64,000 nt of DNA from Boletus sp. NGJ (GCA_019096195.1 JAGTXK010000005.1:124001-188000); one strand, 5' to 3'. Counted from the stretch's first letter, positions 33,316 to 46,440 are shown. Translations and numbers: made by a program. The notes: generated by a model from the sequence alone, not told the origin.

Positions 33316-34872
33316 TCATTCCGCCTCCTTTGCCTCCCTCACGAGGTCGAAGCCTGCCTCACCCTCCCGTTTCACAGCGACATACTTTTCCGTCACGATC
33401 GCCGTAATCAACTCCGCGGGGGTGACGTCGAAGCTCGGGTTATACACCCCGCCTTCGGTCTCTCCTACGGCGCTGGGTGTGATGAGCACTTGGGCTTGGA
33501 CTTTGTTGCCGGAGGCGTCGTAGGTGGCTGGATGGAGGGCGCCGCGGACAAGGCATGCTTCAAGCGGGGGTCGGTGTTCGATCGGGATGCTGTGCGTGGT
33601 CACTCGTCAGGATGGGGCGGCACAGTGGGGGTTATGGCGCTCACCCTGAACCGTCAGTAATAGAGAGATCGACGGTGCTCGTGGGTGCGACAACGATAAA
33701 CGCAATCTTGTGTCTCGCTGCCAACACGGCGGCGTTGTACGTCCCGATCTATCGTCGAGGGTGATTGGGACGGGTGAGATGTGGGCATGGGTGGGGGGAT
33801 TCTCGGGAGGTGATTGGGGACGTTTACCTTGTTAGCGGTGTCACCATTTCTGGCGATGCGATCGGCACCAACGACTAGGTAGCGAGTGCATGACAGCTTA
33901 TGCTTATTTGTGTGCGGGGACGTACCAACGGCATGGATGGGTTTGTGTTGGAAGAGCGAACCAACCATGGTGTCGCAGATCATGGTGGAGGGGATGGCGA
34001 GCGTGTGGAGCTCTAGGGCGGTCAATCTACATACCCCAGTGAGTTCATCAGAGAGGGATTTGATGGTCGGATATTCACCGAGATCCTTGATGATATGGGG
34101 CTGTTTGGGTGTAATACGCCCTCTCGAGGAGTCCCTGTTCGTGCAGGTATGTAATGAATCCTAGCGCTGTCCCATAACCCTGCCGATCAAGCAAACTCAA
34201 GATCCGATCTTATGAAACAACGTCGAGAATCGACTACGCACAGACGTGGCGAGTGAGCCAGTATTACAGACGGTGAGCACGTTCAGGTATTTTTCGGACC
34301 CACCGATCCGCTTGTGCAGCCAGTCGCCGCCCAGCTTGGACATGGTGATGTTTTGGGCCCTGTCCTCACCTCCGATGAGCTTGGCCTCTGCGATGAGGTC
34401 TTTCGCGATCGCGATCGCCGCGTCTGCGTCTGGCGTCCGAGGCTCGGGCTGTTGCTGGTGTGCGGTGACGGCCTGGGAGAGGAATTTGGCGAGACGGCGC
34501 GTGGCTGCGCCGAGGTTGACGGCGGTGGGTCTGGCGGTGAAGAGATAGTCGAGCTGCGGGGCGATGTAGGCTTCGAGCAGGGATGGGGAAGCGAGAAAGT
34601 CGGGGCGGGGTGTCGCCTGTATGGCCCTTGAGAGGGACGTCGCGATCGAGAGCGATGCGAGGGCTCCGATGGCGGGTGCACCACGGATCTGGAGACTGGT
34701 GAGCGAGCGGGCGATGAAGGAGAGATGGGGCAACCTTCATGGACTTGATGGCGTCGTGGGCCTGTTCTATGGATTGAATTTGTACATACTGAATTGTGTG
34801 TGGGAGGAGGAGCTGGTTAACAATGTCGATCTTGTCTTGTTCGAGTGTTCGGATGGATTTGAGCGTGTCCAT
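33316..34872 (-). CDS. MRI1: Methylthioribose-1-phosphate isomerase
   Basis: Isomerises 5-methylthioribose-1-phosphate to the ribulose form in the methionine salvage pathway; cytosolic. Start ATG at 34872 ([20 protein letters not shown]). Motifs in order: [43 protein letters not shown] with the catalytic Cys, [28 protein letters not shown] with the catalytic Asp, and [16 protein letters not shown] near the C-terminus. These match the eIF2B-related MtnA family end to end. Introns interrupt after KSMK, after SLATS, and around the GADR motif. Length suits the family, about 370-400 aa. Shares a 134-bp divergent promoter with the hydrolase gene. Confidence 0.95.
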
Positions 34873-35006
34873 GGTCAAAGATTGCCACGTGGTTATCAGT
34901 GCAACCCTACTCGCCCGAAAAGGAACTGGGCGAAATCACATGCGAGTTGTCTGGGATGGGTCTTATAATGACGAGGGTGCTCTCCACACCTTCCCCACAG
35001 TAGATC
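34873..35006. promoter_or_regulatory. Divergent promoter, MRI1 / hydrolase
   Basis: 134 bp lie between opposed start codons. Includes a CCACGTGG palindrome (E-box type, about 34886-34893), a plausible bHLH-type site on both strands. Functional role is inference. Confidence 0.5.
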
Positions 35007-38000
35007 ATGATTGACCATCTCCTTGGTCGTCCAAGTCCCTCCTGGAAACGCGCTCAGGTTTGTCTCTTCCTCCAATCACACACCAACTCATCCCACACCC
35101 AGGTCTTCCTCGTCATCTTCTTCTGGATCTGGAGACTCGCCTACGCAAACCCCGGACCACCGCGTGTCTTGTGGCTGAGAAAGGTGAACAGGAAACTCCG
35201 TATGTGCATTCACCCACCTTCGTTTCATTCCTAACTTTCCCCGACAGAACGCTTCTCCCCATGGCAAATCATCGTCACCACCCTCACCACCGTGTATGCG
35301 TTCAAAAACCTCGACAAGATCGTGGGCCTAGGTTGTAAGCGCCACCCTTCTCTCTCGTAACGGGTATGAACATCCTCTTCTCTTCTTCTCAGCCCCTGAG
35401 CCCTTGGCTCAACTCGTGAGTTCAGCTACCCTACTGGTTGGATCACGCTTTCTCATTCCCGTTTAGTATTCGCCTTCATATTACCGTGCCACTTGGATTG
35501 CAACCGGCCTCGATGCTGGTTTTGCGACTGCCATGTCTATTCGCCCGAAATGGCTCAAGGATATCTGCTCTATATTATTCTCAATCTACTACATCATTTA
35601 CGCTAACGAAGCTGACGAAAAGGTCCGCCCGGTCCTTTATCCCCACAATTACACTACTCATATATGATTGGCTAGCTCCGCCGTTTCAGGGCTGTGCCCA
35701 CCGTTGAAATGTTCCGAAATACATGGGAGAAGACAGCTAATCCATATGTAATCCTTATCGTTCGTCCGAGGAGTGCCTGACTTGTTGCTGAATCCATTTT
35801 TGTCAGCTTCGATTGATAGCCCAGAGTCCAATCATGTCACTTCACCGAAAGTTCCTTTTGCCGCGTCCTACTACTTCAGCATATGATCGTCCAATCACAG
35901 TCCACATTTACTTTGCGCCGCCTGCGCCTCAGCTTCATCACACCACGGATCTCATCCTCGATTTCCCTGGCGGCGGCTTCGTGGCGATGTCACCGGACCA
36001 TCACGATGAACGACTGCGCACATGGGCCCTTAAGACCGGTAAACCTGTGCTCGCCGTTGACTATGGAAAGGCTCCCGAATGTAACACTTCACTTGCCGTT
36101 CATCTCACTCGATGCTTATCCAAGCGTTCTCTTCTTCAGACCCTTATCCGTTCGCAATGGACGAGTGTTTTGATCTTTACCGCCTTCTCGCGGAAACGAC
36201 CGGTAGATGTATTGGCATGTCTGGTAAGAAACTGAATGTAATCTTGTCTGGGGACTCGGCGTAAGTCTTTCAGTCTTGCACTGCTCTATTAACATCCCGT
36301 TCATACACGTGCATCACGCTCAACAGTGGCGCTACGCTTGTCGTGGGTGTCATGGTCAAGATTTTGCAGTACAATGCCACTCTCCCCACCGGAGAGGCTA
36401 GGCTTCCTTCGCCGTTGTCTCTCGTGCTCAATTATGCCGCACTGGACTTTAATTTCACCTCTTGGATGTCGCCGGATAATCTTCGAGTCCTACGAACCGA
36501 ACAATCCACGGGGGATCTCCCTGGCATGCGCGAATTGGCATTGCAGAAGAATCATCTGCAGCATATCAGTCCGTTGAGCATGGTAGGAGACCAGCGCATG
36601 CGAACCAAACGTTTGAAGAGGCACAAGAGCTGGAAAGATGCGCTGCAAGATCTGGTGGGAAGGTCAGAGGACCTGGCATCGAAACAGCATCATCGCATGG
36701 ATATGAAACGCAAATCGTCGGTAAAATCGTTCAAGGTGCCGTATGATGACCACGAGTCTTGGGCGGACTCTGAGAGCGAGGAGGGGGAGATGAATCCTGT
36801 GAGAGAGGAGGATCGCCCCATCGAGGAGCGTGTACGTTTCGTGTACCAGGATGCCTCCTCGGACACGGATGGCCTCCGTCGAGTGCTTGAGAAGCAACAG
36901 GAGCAACTGTCAGCGGCTGTTGCACAAGCGAACCTCAAGGCCACCACGCTTGTAACTGGAAGCCATAACGGCAAAGGTATCGGCAAAAACCGCGAACCTA
37001 TTGGCACAAGACTAACGATGACGAGCCGCACTGGATATTTCCAGGACCGTATTATTTCTCCTAGTATGGTGAGTGTGTGAACGCATCGCATTCGGATCAG
37101 ATACATGCTCATTCGACTTGACAGATGCGTGCTATGGCCATTTTGTACATTGGACCGCATCGAAACCCTGACTTTGCAACCGATTACTTCATCTCTCCCA
37201 TCCTGACGCCATCTTCGTTTCTCGCACAGTTCCCACCCCTGCTGATGCAATGCGGTGAGAGGGACCCGTTCGTGGACGACACTGTGATCTTCGCAGGACG
37301 GGTACGGGAAGCCAAACGGGCTCGCAAAGCCGAACTTGACCTCGTGCTGGCAGGCAAGAGTGCAAAGTTTGGCGAGGGTCTGCGTATGACAGACGTCCAC
37401 TTGGACAATGTTGGAGAGGACGATTCAGATGTTGCAAGATTGATTGCCGAGCGAGATCAGCTTGCCCGCGAGACGGAGGATGATTGGGTGCAGATGGTGC
37501 TATTTTCTGACTGGAGTCATGGATACCTACAGATGATGACGCTGATGAGGGAGGCCAAGGCTGTGGTGGAGGATCTCGCGGATTGGATAGAGGACGCGTT
37601 CGTAAGGCATGCGAGCAAGGAAGAGAGGACGAACAAGGTTCTGGAAGCGATGGACGCAGGAAGGACAAAGAAGAAGCGGGAGACGATGCGGAATTCGTCT
37701 CAGGCTTCTCGCTCGCCGACAAAGCGACCCGTCTGCTACGCACCGTCGACCGAGAATAGCGACGTTGATGGCAATGGGAAAGTGGACGCGAGTCCGTTCG
37801 CATCAGGGACGGAGACGGATGACTCGGGTATCACGTTTGTCGCACGAAAGCGCGGTGGGAGTGGGATTGAGTCACGGAGGAGCTCTAATGAGCGGCCTGA
37901 TGTGATAGAGATGAAACAAGGACATTCATCGCCGTCTCTGTTGGGAGAGGGAGAGCGGGAGAGTGCGAGTGGTACGCCGCGTGCGGGGAATGGGAAGACG

Positions 38001-38081
38001 GGGCAACGGATCACCGAGACGGAGCTGATGCGACGCCGGAGGTTGCTGGATGCACATATTTTCGAGGGACAGTGTACTTAG
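35007..38081 (+). CDS. HSL-like alpha/beta hydrolase (lipase/esterase family) with large insert
   Basis: Serine hydrolase of the hormone-sensitive-lipase group. The N-terminus has a membrane-type segment (VFLVIFFWIWRLAYA) and a second hydrophobic stretch (LKDICSILFSIYYIIYA), so it is likely membrane-associated. Catalytic parts: oxyanion motif LDFPGGGFVAM, nucleophile elbow GDSAGATLVVGV (across the intron near 36260), acid in GERDPFVDD (about 37256) and His in SDWSHGYLQM (about 37510). Between elbow and acid lies a roughly 150-residue charged, Ser-rich insert (about 36580-37020) that is unusual for a minimal hydrolase core. The C-terminal 170 residues are also disordered and charged. About nine introns in the first half; 37077ff is uninterrupted to the stop at 38079-38081. 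Substrate unknown; acylglycerol or sterol ester is the family expectation. Confidence 0.88.
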
Positions 38082-38479
38082 TTGACAATTGACACTGCAT
38101 TTGGTGCTGAACAAGCAGACTGAATTTGGGTGGTGAGGCGGTGCTGCGGCGCTGCTTGCTAAATGGAGACACAGCCACGTCGGTAGGTCGGATACAACGT
38201 CGAGCACGCTGACCCACCACGAGCGTGATCGTCTCCTCCCTCTCCTCCGCACCGGCTTCTCCTCGTCTTCCGTGCTCACCTTCTCTCTCCAGGGCTGTGT
38301 ACCGCATCCACCCTCAAAAGGTCCCAGGAGGTGCGCCTTGGCTTTTCCACTGAACTCCAAAAAAGACCCGGACGTTCTCTACAGAACGCTCATTAACTTT
38401 CTTAGCCCTGTCTTATTTCACATCAAAAAGAAGCTTTCCTTTCCCTCGCCTAAATAATAAAAAGGGCCCACCACAAGCC
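38082..38479. other. Intergenic, promoter of the C2H2 gene
   Basis: 398 bp containing a pyrimidine-rich run (CTCCTCCCTCTCCTCC near 38232) and an AT-rich segment at 38447-38463 just before the ATG. No gene seen. Confidence 0.5.
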
Positions 38480-39868
38480 ATGGACCTTGATCCTGCAACT
38501 CAAACACGGGCCCAGTGGCAAAATTCAATCACACACACACAGCAACGCCAGCCTGCCATTGACCCTGCCGTCAGCCACGAGTTCCAATCCTATAACCATC
38601 ACAGCAGCGACCCCGAGAATCTGTCCTACCATCCCCCGCTTTCCAACATGCCGCAGCAGTCGCCTCCTCAGGCTCACGCCCAGCCCTCCTCCTTCCCCCC
38701 CGGCGCTGGTCCCAACGATCCCACCGAACAACATGCCCATTATCCCCCCGGTCATGCTTACCGGCGCAGTCACAGCAACTCACCCTTTCGCCATACATCC
38801 CACCCATCGCCCTACCCGATCCCCTCTACCGCAGCTCAACCCACACTCCCCTCGATGACGCAGCCAATCCCGCCACCCCCCGATGGCGTCAAGCAAGAAA
38901 CGACGTATTACACGCCCACCGCCGCCGAGCTGTATAACCAAGCGCTCGCGTCGTCGTCTGCCCCGCCTCCCGATGGATCAGGCCATTACCCAACTCCGAG
39001 TGGGGTACCGAGGTTACCCCCTATTTTACAAGTGGAGAAGAAGCAGGTCACGACTTCTGCGACACAGGCGGCGAGTGCGAGTCGAAGAAGGAATGAGGCC
39101 CATTTCATCTGTCCCGTGCCGGGGTGTGGGAGTACGTTTACGCGTCGGTTCAATTTGCGAGGTGCGTGGCCCCTTGTGTTGTCTGCACCAGCGTTCTTGT
39201 TCATGTCTGTATTGTTGCTAGGTCATTTGCGATCACATACAGAGGAGCGCCCATACGTGTGCGAGTATCCGGATTGTAAGAAGGGGTTTGCGAGGCAGCA
39301 TGACTGCAAGTGAGTTCGATCTGGTGTCCTCGTTTTGATTTTTTGGTCTGTTTGCGATGACGTGACTCATCACTTGTCTTACAGACGGCATCAAGCGTTG
39401 CATGCGACGCGCTCACAATCAAACATTTGCCAAGGTTGTCGGAAGACGTTCAGTCGTTTGGATGCACTCAACGTAAGTGATCATCATGAAGTGCTTCTGG
39501 TGTGCCACTCCCCTTTGTTTGGATCTCATTCATCTGTTATATGATAGCGACATCGTGAGTGGCTGTTTGGACACGCGTCGTCCGTTGGTTTATGAAAATC
39601 GTAACTGATCCAAATGCGTGTCGCAGTGCGTTCGGAAGGTGGAGCCGAGTGTAGGCAGGCGGTCGAAGCTATACAGCAAGCTCAGGCCCAGGCCCAAGTC
39701 CAGGTGCCAGCTCCGGCCCAAGTCCAGCCGCAAGTCCAGATAGCTCAGGGGCCACCGCAAGCACATGTGCCCCTACAGGGGCTTTCGGTAGCAAATACAC
39801 CATCATCACCTTCGAATCGGCCTGGTCCCAGTAGCGCCAAAATGTTGCGGACGCCACCGGCGAGTTGA
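38480..39868 (+). CDS. C2H2 zinc-finger transcription factor (Crz1-like finger arrangement)
   Basis: A Pro/Gln/His-rich N-terminal domain (about residues 1-205) precedes two canonical fingers. Finger 1 is FICPVPGCGSTFTRRFNLRG(H)LRSH. Finger 2 is YVCEYPDCKKGFARQHDCK...RHQALH. A third, atypical finger is NICQGCRKTFSRLDALN followed by RHLRSEGGAECR. Exons are 38480-39161, 39222-39309, 39385-39472, 39548-39554 and 39627-39868. The fourth exon is only 7 nt (CGACATC), but it restores the finger's RHLRSE. The ERPYVCxxxxCxKxFARxHDxKRHxxLH pattern resembles the calcineurin-responsive Crz1 group, though calcineurin docking sites were not verified. The tail is Gln/Pro-rich. Predicted nuclear activator or repressor. 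Confidence 0.88.
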
Positions 39869-40538
39869 TTGATGCACTGCTGCGGACGTTCTGCGCTCTT
39901 TCGGGGACAATAACATAGATGCGAGTAACTGACGACGTGCCTGATGGACGTACGGGACGGTATAGATTCGTGTGTTTCTTCGTGCACGTTTCTTTTTTGA
40001 GTGTTTGGTTCCCTCCTTTACTTTTTGTTTTTGTCTGTGCGTGGATGTAATACAGTTACTTTTTTTTGTAACAATTTTCCTGTTTTCTTTCATCCCCACT
40101 CCTCGACGCACGTTGTACTCATTTGAAGGGCGTCCTAATCTTTTTTTTTTTTTTGGAACGGGGCAAGAATTCTTATGGGTCTAGTATAGATTAATACTGC
40201 CTCATAATTGTAACCAACACCATATGTTTTCTCGCTCGTAGGATCGTGTGAACGTTGTTTCTAAAAACACGTGAGAAAAACGGGTTGCCGGGTTGCCGGG
40301 CGTCGGCAAAGACAGGGCTAGGAGTGGCGACATGTAAGTAACTTGAAGTACAATTCACGGTCGACTGGGATTTTCATTCTTCTTCTTTTTCCCTCCGCAC
40401 GTTCTGTCTTGACGTTCTCGTGTGTGTCGATTTTCGATATCGTGGCCAACATTCCCATCGTCGTGTCATTCGAAATCGTTCTGAATCCGAATCACTCGCG
40501 CAATCACTTGCACCATCGCTGTCACTCGCACGGGCACG
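39869..40538. other. Intergenic, C2H2 3' UTR and PEX5 promoter
   Basis: A T-rich 3' UTR runs to about 40155, including a T tract at 40140-40154. Then a direct repeat GGGTTGCC GGGTTGCC near 40282-40297. No gene supported. Confidence 0.5.
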
Positions 40539-43500
40539 ATGTCGCTCTCGATGCTCGTGGATGGAGGAGCCGAATGTGGGCCTTTGAATCCGTTGCAGAG
40601 TCTCTCGAAGCGGTTTGATCAGGATCGTGGTGCACAGCAGGTGGGTCGATGTGGAGCCCGGGTGACCGGGTGCACCCAGTGGAGCTGGGTGAAGCGTTTT
40701 TCTTCGACCGGTCGTGCTTATGCATGCATTGTGTACAGGATGTTGCAGGGCCGTCTCGTTCCCGGGGAGAGGTATGTCTATTTCTTTTTTGTTGACCGGC
40801 GCCGCATGTCCCCGTTTCCCATTCCCCGTTATATGCTTCCTGCTTCCATTCCTTCGTCTTCCATCCCCATCCCTATGTCTATTGACATTCCTTGCGTATT
40901 CTCGGTGACCGGTGACGCCGACTAACTGACTCCCACGCCCGTCGCCTTCGTCTTTGTCTCCATGTTCATCAGGTCCATTTCCGATCCCAACACACTCCTG
41001 TACCGGAGTTGCAGCAAGAGGCGGCACGGTTCTTTGGTGCTGGACCGGCACCGGCACCACACGTGTCCCAGGTCCCTATGCCCATGTCAATACCCATGTC
41101 GATGATGTCGATGCCGGCGCAGCCGTTTGATGTGGCTGGGTTGCGCGACGCATTGCCTGTAGCCGTGCCCACCGCTGCTGCTCCCGTGGAACGCGCACAT
41201 ACTAATGGCTCGGCGAACATAGCGTGGGCCGCTGATTTCTTGGCACGTCCACCGGCGACGTCTCAGACGCATACGCCGACGCAAGCTCATACACAGGGAC
41301 ACACGCAAGCGCAAGCTATCCCGGCGACGCGGGTAGAGATAGAGCAAGACCGAGCGCAAAATCGGACGTCGCCCATGGGGGGGATGCACGGTGCGTCGAA
41401 GCGTTGCTTCGCTGACTTGTTCTTATTTCTCCTTGTTGATTTTGTTTTTTTCCGTGTCTGTTGTCGATGTTGTGTTTGGTTTGGCGACTCGTTCTAGGCG
41501 GTGCACTTCCGTGGAGCCCGGCGTATGCAGGGTATAGGATGAATATGATGGCCGGTGTGACGGGTGCGATGGCCGTTCCTGTTCACCGGCACGTCGTACA
41601 GAGCGACCGTGAGTCTCATGTCGACGTGTGTGGCAGACACGCCTGATTCGCCGGTTCGTTGGGGTAGATATATCTTGGGACAAGGAATTTCAATCGCAAG
41701 AATCCTTGTTGAACACTTCCGTGCCGGTCCTGTCCGAAGCTCTACTGGAACAACAACAACAGCAAAGTGTAAAGGGTGCGGTGCCTGGTGACGAAATGGC
41801 CCAGATTGCGGCACAGGTGATAGACTCTGTGAAACACGAGCAGAACCCCAAATTCGAGAGGAGCGACTTTATGAATCTCATGCGTCAACTGCGGGACGGT
41901 GAGGTGACCGTCGAGGAGGACAACATCGTGCCAAAAGACGTTGTGACCACCAGGGTGGTGGATGTAAAAGGCAAAGGACGTGCGGTAACGACGCATGACG
42001 ATGTGGCTGGTCTTCCCTTTTCTTCGTCACAATCACAGGTCCTTCCTTCGTATCAGGGTTCAGAGGAACTGAGTACAGCGTACGTGCAACAAGTCAATGA
42101 CCCCCACGAGGCGTACTTCCGTCGGGAGAATGCAGATTTCACCGAGTACTGGAACGCACATTACACGGGTCCAGGTGCACACACGGTTTCTTCTGTTCAA
42201 GGGAGCACAGCGTGGCATGGAATGCAACGTGACTGGGATGCGTTTGAGGCAACGACGACGGGCGTGAAGCCGGTCATGAATTACCAGTTCCAGACGAACA
42301 ATCCATATGTACTCGGGGGCTCGACCAGGACGCGGCATCATGCCTTGCACATGTCTCATTCTCAACGAGTATACGAGGTACGTACACGTTACCCGATGGA
42401 AGGGGGTTGAACAGCATGGTTGATGTTTGGTGCCTTTTTTTGTTTTTTGGTGGGAAGAGCGTTTTGGAATTGGAAGCTGCTGTGCAACGAGATCCGACAA
42501 ATGCAGCCGCGTGGTTCGAGCTTGGCGTGAAACAACAAGAGAACGAACGCGAGGCAAAAGCTGTTGAAGCGCTCCAGCGTGCCATCGATCTCGACCCATC
42601 CCACCTCCCCACATGGCTTGCGCTCGCGGTGTCGTATACCAACGATAGCCATCGATTGGGAACGTACGACGCCGTTCGGGAGTGGGCGTTGCGGAATCCC
42701 AAATACGAGGCGATCGTGTCGGGCACAAGGTTAGCCACGGACGCGCGGGGTGATTTTTCAGGATTGGTCGACGTCCTACTTCGAATGGCGAGGTATGCGG
42801 ATCAACAAGAGGGTGGTATGGATGCGGACGTACAGGTTGCGTTGGCGGTGTTGTTAAATACGAGAGAGGTGCGTCCACACACAAAAAAAAAGATCACTTT
42901 TGTTTGGACTTTCTAACTGTAAGCTATTGTCCCTCAGGAATACGCCAAAGCGGTGGATTGTTTTCTTACGGCGTTGGCCGTTCGACCGGACGTATGTGTG
43001 CCATGACGCTCGTGTGGCTCTCTCTTTTTTTTTTTGACGATCGATGGGCACCCATTTTAGGATTGGTTGCTGTACAACCGCGTTGGGGCGACGATGGCCA
43101 ACAACGGGCAGGCTGCAGATGCCCTCGAATATTACTTTCGAGCGCTCGAGTTGAACCCTGGCTATATCCGCGCAAGGTGCGTTTTTCATGTCGTCTCCTC
43201 TCTCTCATTCTTGACGATGAAACCACCCTGCCAGATTCAATCTGGGCATATCCTGTATTAATCTCCGAGTGAGTCCAGCGTGCATGCACACACACATGCA
43301 CGAACGCAATTCTAATGGTGGCTATAGCGCTACGACGAAGCGGCGTCTCACATCTTGGACGCGCTCGTGTTACAGGACAGCGATGGGATCCAAGACGGGA
43401 TGGGTATGAACGATGCGCGCGGTGTGACGTCGTCGACGCTCTGGGAGAGTTTGAAGACGACGTGTTTGCATTTACAGCGGGCTGATTTGGCGTCGGTGTG

Positions 43501-43612
43501 TGATCGTCGGGATTTAGATGGTGCGTCGTCGTCGTCGTCGTTTGATTTTGACGGTCATCGTTTATGCATGTGCGGGTGTGTAGGGTTTAGAAGGGTGTTT
43601 CACGAGGTTTGA
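40539..43612 (+). CDS. PEX5: Peroxisomal targeting signal 1 receptor PEX5
   Basis: Cytosolic shuttling receptor that binds C-terminal SKL-type signals through TPR repeats and docks at PEX14/PEX13. The N-terminus MSLSMLVDGGAECGPLNPLQ carries the conserved Cys used for receptor ubiquitination, and SKRFDQDRG follows. WxxxF-type docking motifs are WAADF and WDKEF. The TPR part runs from about 42460: AAWFELGVKQQENEREAKA, LPTWLALAVSYTNDSH, EYAKAVDCFLTALAVRPDD, WLLYNRVGATMANNGQAADA and YIRARFNLGISCINL. The end, GFRRVFHEV, lies on a last exon after an intron containing a GTC trinucleotide run (43526-43541). Many introns throughout; start ATG 40539. N-terminal exon borders between 40640 and 41000 are approximate. 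Confidence 0.95.
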
Positions 43613-44529
43613 ACGTTGGCAGGCGGGGCGCGGAGGGGGTTCCGTACCAGGGAAACTCTCTACTGCGAGTGTCCTCGAGCCTTTAAACTGATCAGTCCCC
43701 ACACCCCTTTCGTTCAAGTGTCCTTACAGACTCGTGAAGCGTAAACGTACTTTTTTTCTGCAAGAGGTTTCGACGGCACCCTGTTGGCCACGACTCTTTC
43801 CAGAGGACAACTGTGATATCAACTGAATGTGGTACCGACCGATCAACCCTGCGGCTCACTGACGATCAGACTTGGAGGTTCAGGTAATTCGGTGAAAAAT
43901 TTAATCTAGTATGTGTCGATGGCTCGAGGCCAACTATGTGAAGCCTATGTCTGCAGTCTAAGAAATGCCCATCACCGTCACCGTAGACATCCATGATTTT
44001 TTTTTTTTTTTTTTTTCAAACCAAACTCCACTTCCAGGGGATGTACCGACGAGTCTGTGAAGTCGTACGAGAGATGGTGGATTTCGTGAAACGCGCCGCA
44101 GATCTGACGTGTCCAGCCTGTCCTAAATTTCGTTCGCAGCCCCGCTGTGCCAATGCCAAGTTGCGTCAAACACCCATGTACTAGTACGCAACTAATGGAT
44201 GGGGCTCAAGTCCAACGGGGCCTCGCCAATCCGAAACCTACAGACAAAAATGGTTCTGAAACGTCCTTCAAGATCAAGGCGCGACCCCATCGACTTCAAG
44301 GACGCCCGTGATGGCGGGTTAACGATAACGTATAGTATGAGTCAGCGGACGACAAAGGAACTTTGAACGAAGTCGAAACGTTTTTGTTTTTTGCTGTAAG
44401 ACGTTGTACATTGCCTCGTCGTTCCCCATCCCCCCCCCCCTTGTAAGCTTCGGAATCGATTCACGCTCAACTGGTGCTGACGTTGAGAGATTCTGTTTCT
44501 TTATTAGTATTTCCTTGAAACCGAGGTCT

Positions 44530-44560
<31 letters not shown>

Positions 44561-44738
44561 CGCTCCGTACCAATGCCGATGCTCACCCATGTATGACTGG
44601 ACTAGCTCACGAGTCAAGATGAATCCCGAGCTACGTCAACGATGATGCCGATAGCATTCGACGTCGCACGACGCACGCGCGATAAATGGCAACGCAAGAC
44701 ACGTCATGTCTTTTGCTTCCGCTCGCGAACACGAAACT
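43613..44738. other. Intergenic between convergent genes, two long T tracts
   Basis: 1.1 kb with poly-T at 43997-44016 and 44533-44560 and a C run near 44432-44441. No gene supported. 3' ends of PEX5 (+) and the F-box-like gene (-). Confidence 0.55.
44533..44560. repeat. 28-nt poly-T homopolymer
   Basis: Pure T tract in the convergent intergenic region. Another of 20 nt lies at 43997-44016. Confidence 0.85.
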
Positions 44739-46440
44739 TTATTGTTCCCTTTTCGCCTCTAGAACGTGTGTCAAGGAGTTGACGCACAGGGCTTCTCCTG
44801 ACGCGTCCGGCGTCTTCCCCGAAAATATGTAGGTCCACGTTATCAAGAAGGGAGGATAGCCTAACACTAGCCACCCCCCTCGTTCAAACATGAATGGGGT
44901 GTCACCAGGCTCGGAAGAGGGGGGTACCCAAAAAAAGTCAAGAACGCTGGCTGAGAGCCTCGCTGGCCCGGTTATATACATGAACCCAACGGTATCTGTA
45001 TATTTTCCATTTCTCAACGAGCAGACATTGACAACCCAAGCACGGAGCAAGGCGCAATACTAGCGAAGAAAACGGCCATGGCCGCCACGGACTTTTCTTC
45101 GATACTAGAGTCGATGACATGGAAGTGAAACATGTGTGGCAAGGTCCATGCGAGGCTCGCCGACGAGCCGTATGGAGGGAATTCGGTATAACCTCGCGTA
45201 TCGATGGCGAGGGAAATCCGACTCGATGACCGACATGTCTGCAAGAGGCGTACGAGCCCGTCCGGCGTGATTCCACCTGGCGTATCCTCATTTATGCGGA
45301 GATGTTCCAGGTAAGGCCATGCTGATATCAACTCCAACAGGTCGTTCTCTGTCAGGCCCACGCTCCAGCGGGGTTGAGGTCTATGTGACGAAGGTCTCTC
45401 AACGCCATGCTAGGCCGCAAGTCATCCAAGGCAAGTACGGGAGGGTCTGCGCCAGGAAATTCGAGTCAACTTTAACCGCATGATGGAGTCACCGATGCCA
45501 AATGTCTGTAGTGCGGCTGTCACGTCCTGCTTGAAAGGGCAGCCGTCAGTTTTGACAGAAGAAAACAGGTAGTTGGACACGGGCGAGTAAATTTGAAATC
45601 GGGACCAAGGACTCGGAAAATAATTTCAACTCATGCAACTTTAAGAAAAGAGAAAAGGTGCGTCGGAAGGAGTGATCGGCGTCTGGTAATGTGGCGCGTA
45701 GTATGAAGGAGGGCCGAGTCAAGCCCGACATGCGAGACAGATGCGTGAGAGCGTCCACCCCCAAGGTGATCTGAGAACGATACACAATCTGTGGGTTTGA
45801 CCAGCGGCACTCGAAGACAGCTTCGGGCTGACACACGCGAATGGAGAGTTTCCGCATATGAGACAACACGGGAAATGCATCAAGTGATTCTTGAAGGAGA
45901 GAGAATTTCCCCTCGAAGACGATCGAGTGATCGAGGGAAACCAACGACGGGAGAAGCTGGTGCAACAAGGGTGTGGTTTCATTAGCGAATATACAGGAGG
46001 TTTGGGAAGAGTGGATCAGGAGCAGAAGGGCCCAAGAACGTGTTGACAGAGTCGGCGTGGAATGCACCTCCAAAATCCGGTACACGCGATGTGTGTAGTT
46101 TCGAAGGGTATCCAACTCAGCTTGTTCGAGCGATCTGTTAAATGAATATCACTTTGTAGCGCGGTGGAAAGATGTTCACAACGAATGAAACGCGATGAAG
46201 ACTAGCTACTCACCTTTGACTCGGAAGCCTGGAGGCATTTGATAGGAGGTTTTCGGAAGACACCGGGCCAAGGACGATAGGTCAGGCAACCGTGACCGAA
46301 GCACGTACGACATGTTCTAGCCAGAGTGACGAGGTGAGAAACAGCGCCAAAGGGACATCCGTACCTGGAGTTCTTGAAGTAACATAGATAATCAGAAGGA
46401 TTTGGTATGCGATATTCGAACAAGGATTTGGAGAGCGCGA
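44739..46440 (-). CDS. Divergent F-box/LRR-like hypothetical protein
   Basis: Belongs in style to the large fungal F-box families. The N-terminal exon reads VSHLVTLARTCR, the usual end of an F-box helix, followed by LPDLSSLARCLPKT in a nearby frame. Middle exon 45546-46100 contains TLRNYTHRVYRI and leucine-rich segments (LLPSLVSLDHSIVFEG, FPVLSHMRKLSIRVC). Exon 45014-45361 contains LLELISAWPYLEHLRIN and DGLVRLLQTCRS, LRR-like with 20-30 residue spacing. Exon joints were not all resolved and the start is uncertain (about 46440). Likely an SCF substrate adaptor if functional. The F-box itself is degenerate. Confidence 0.5.
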
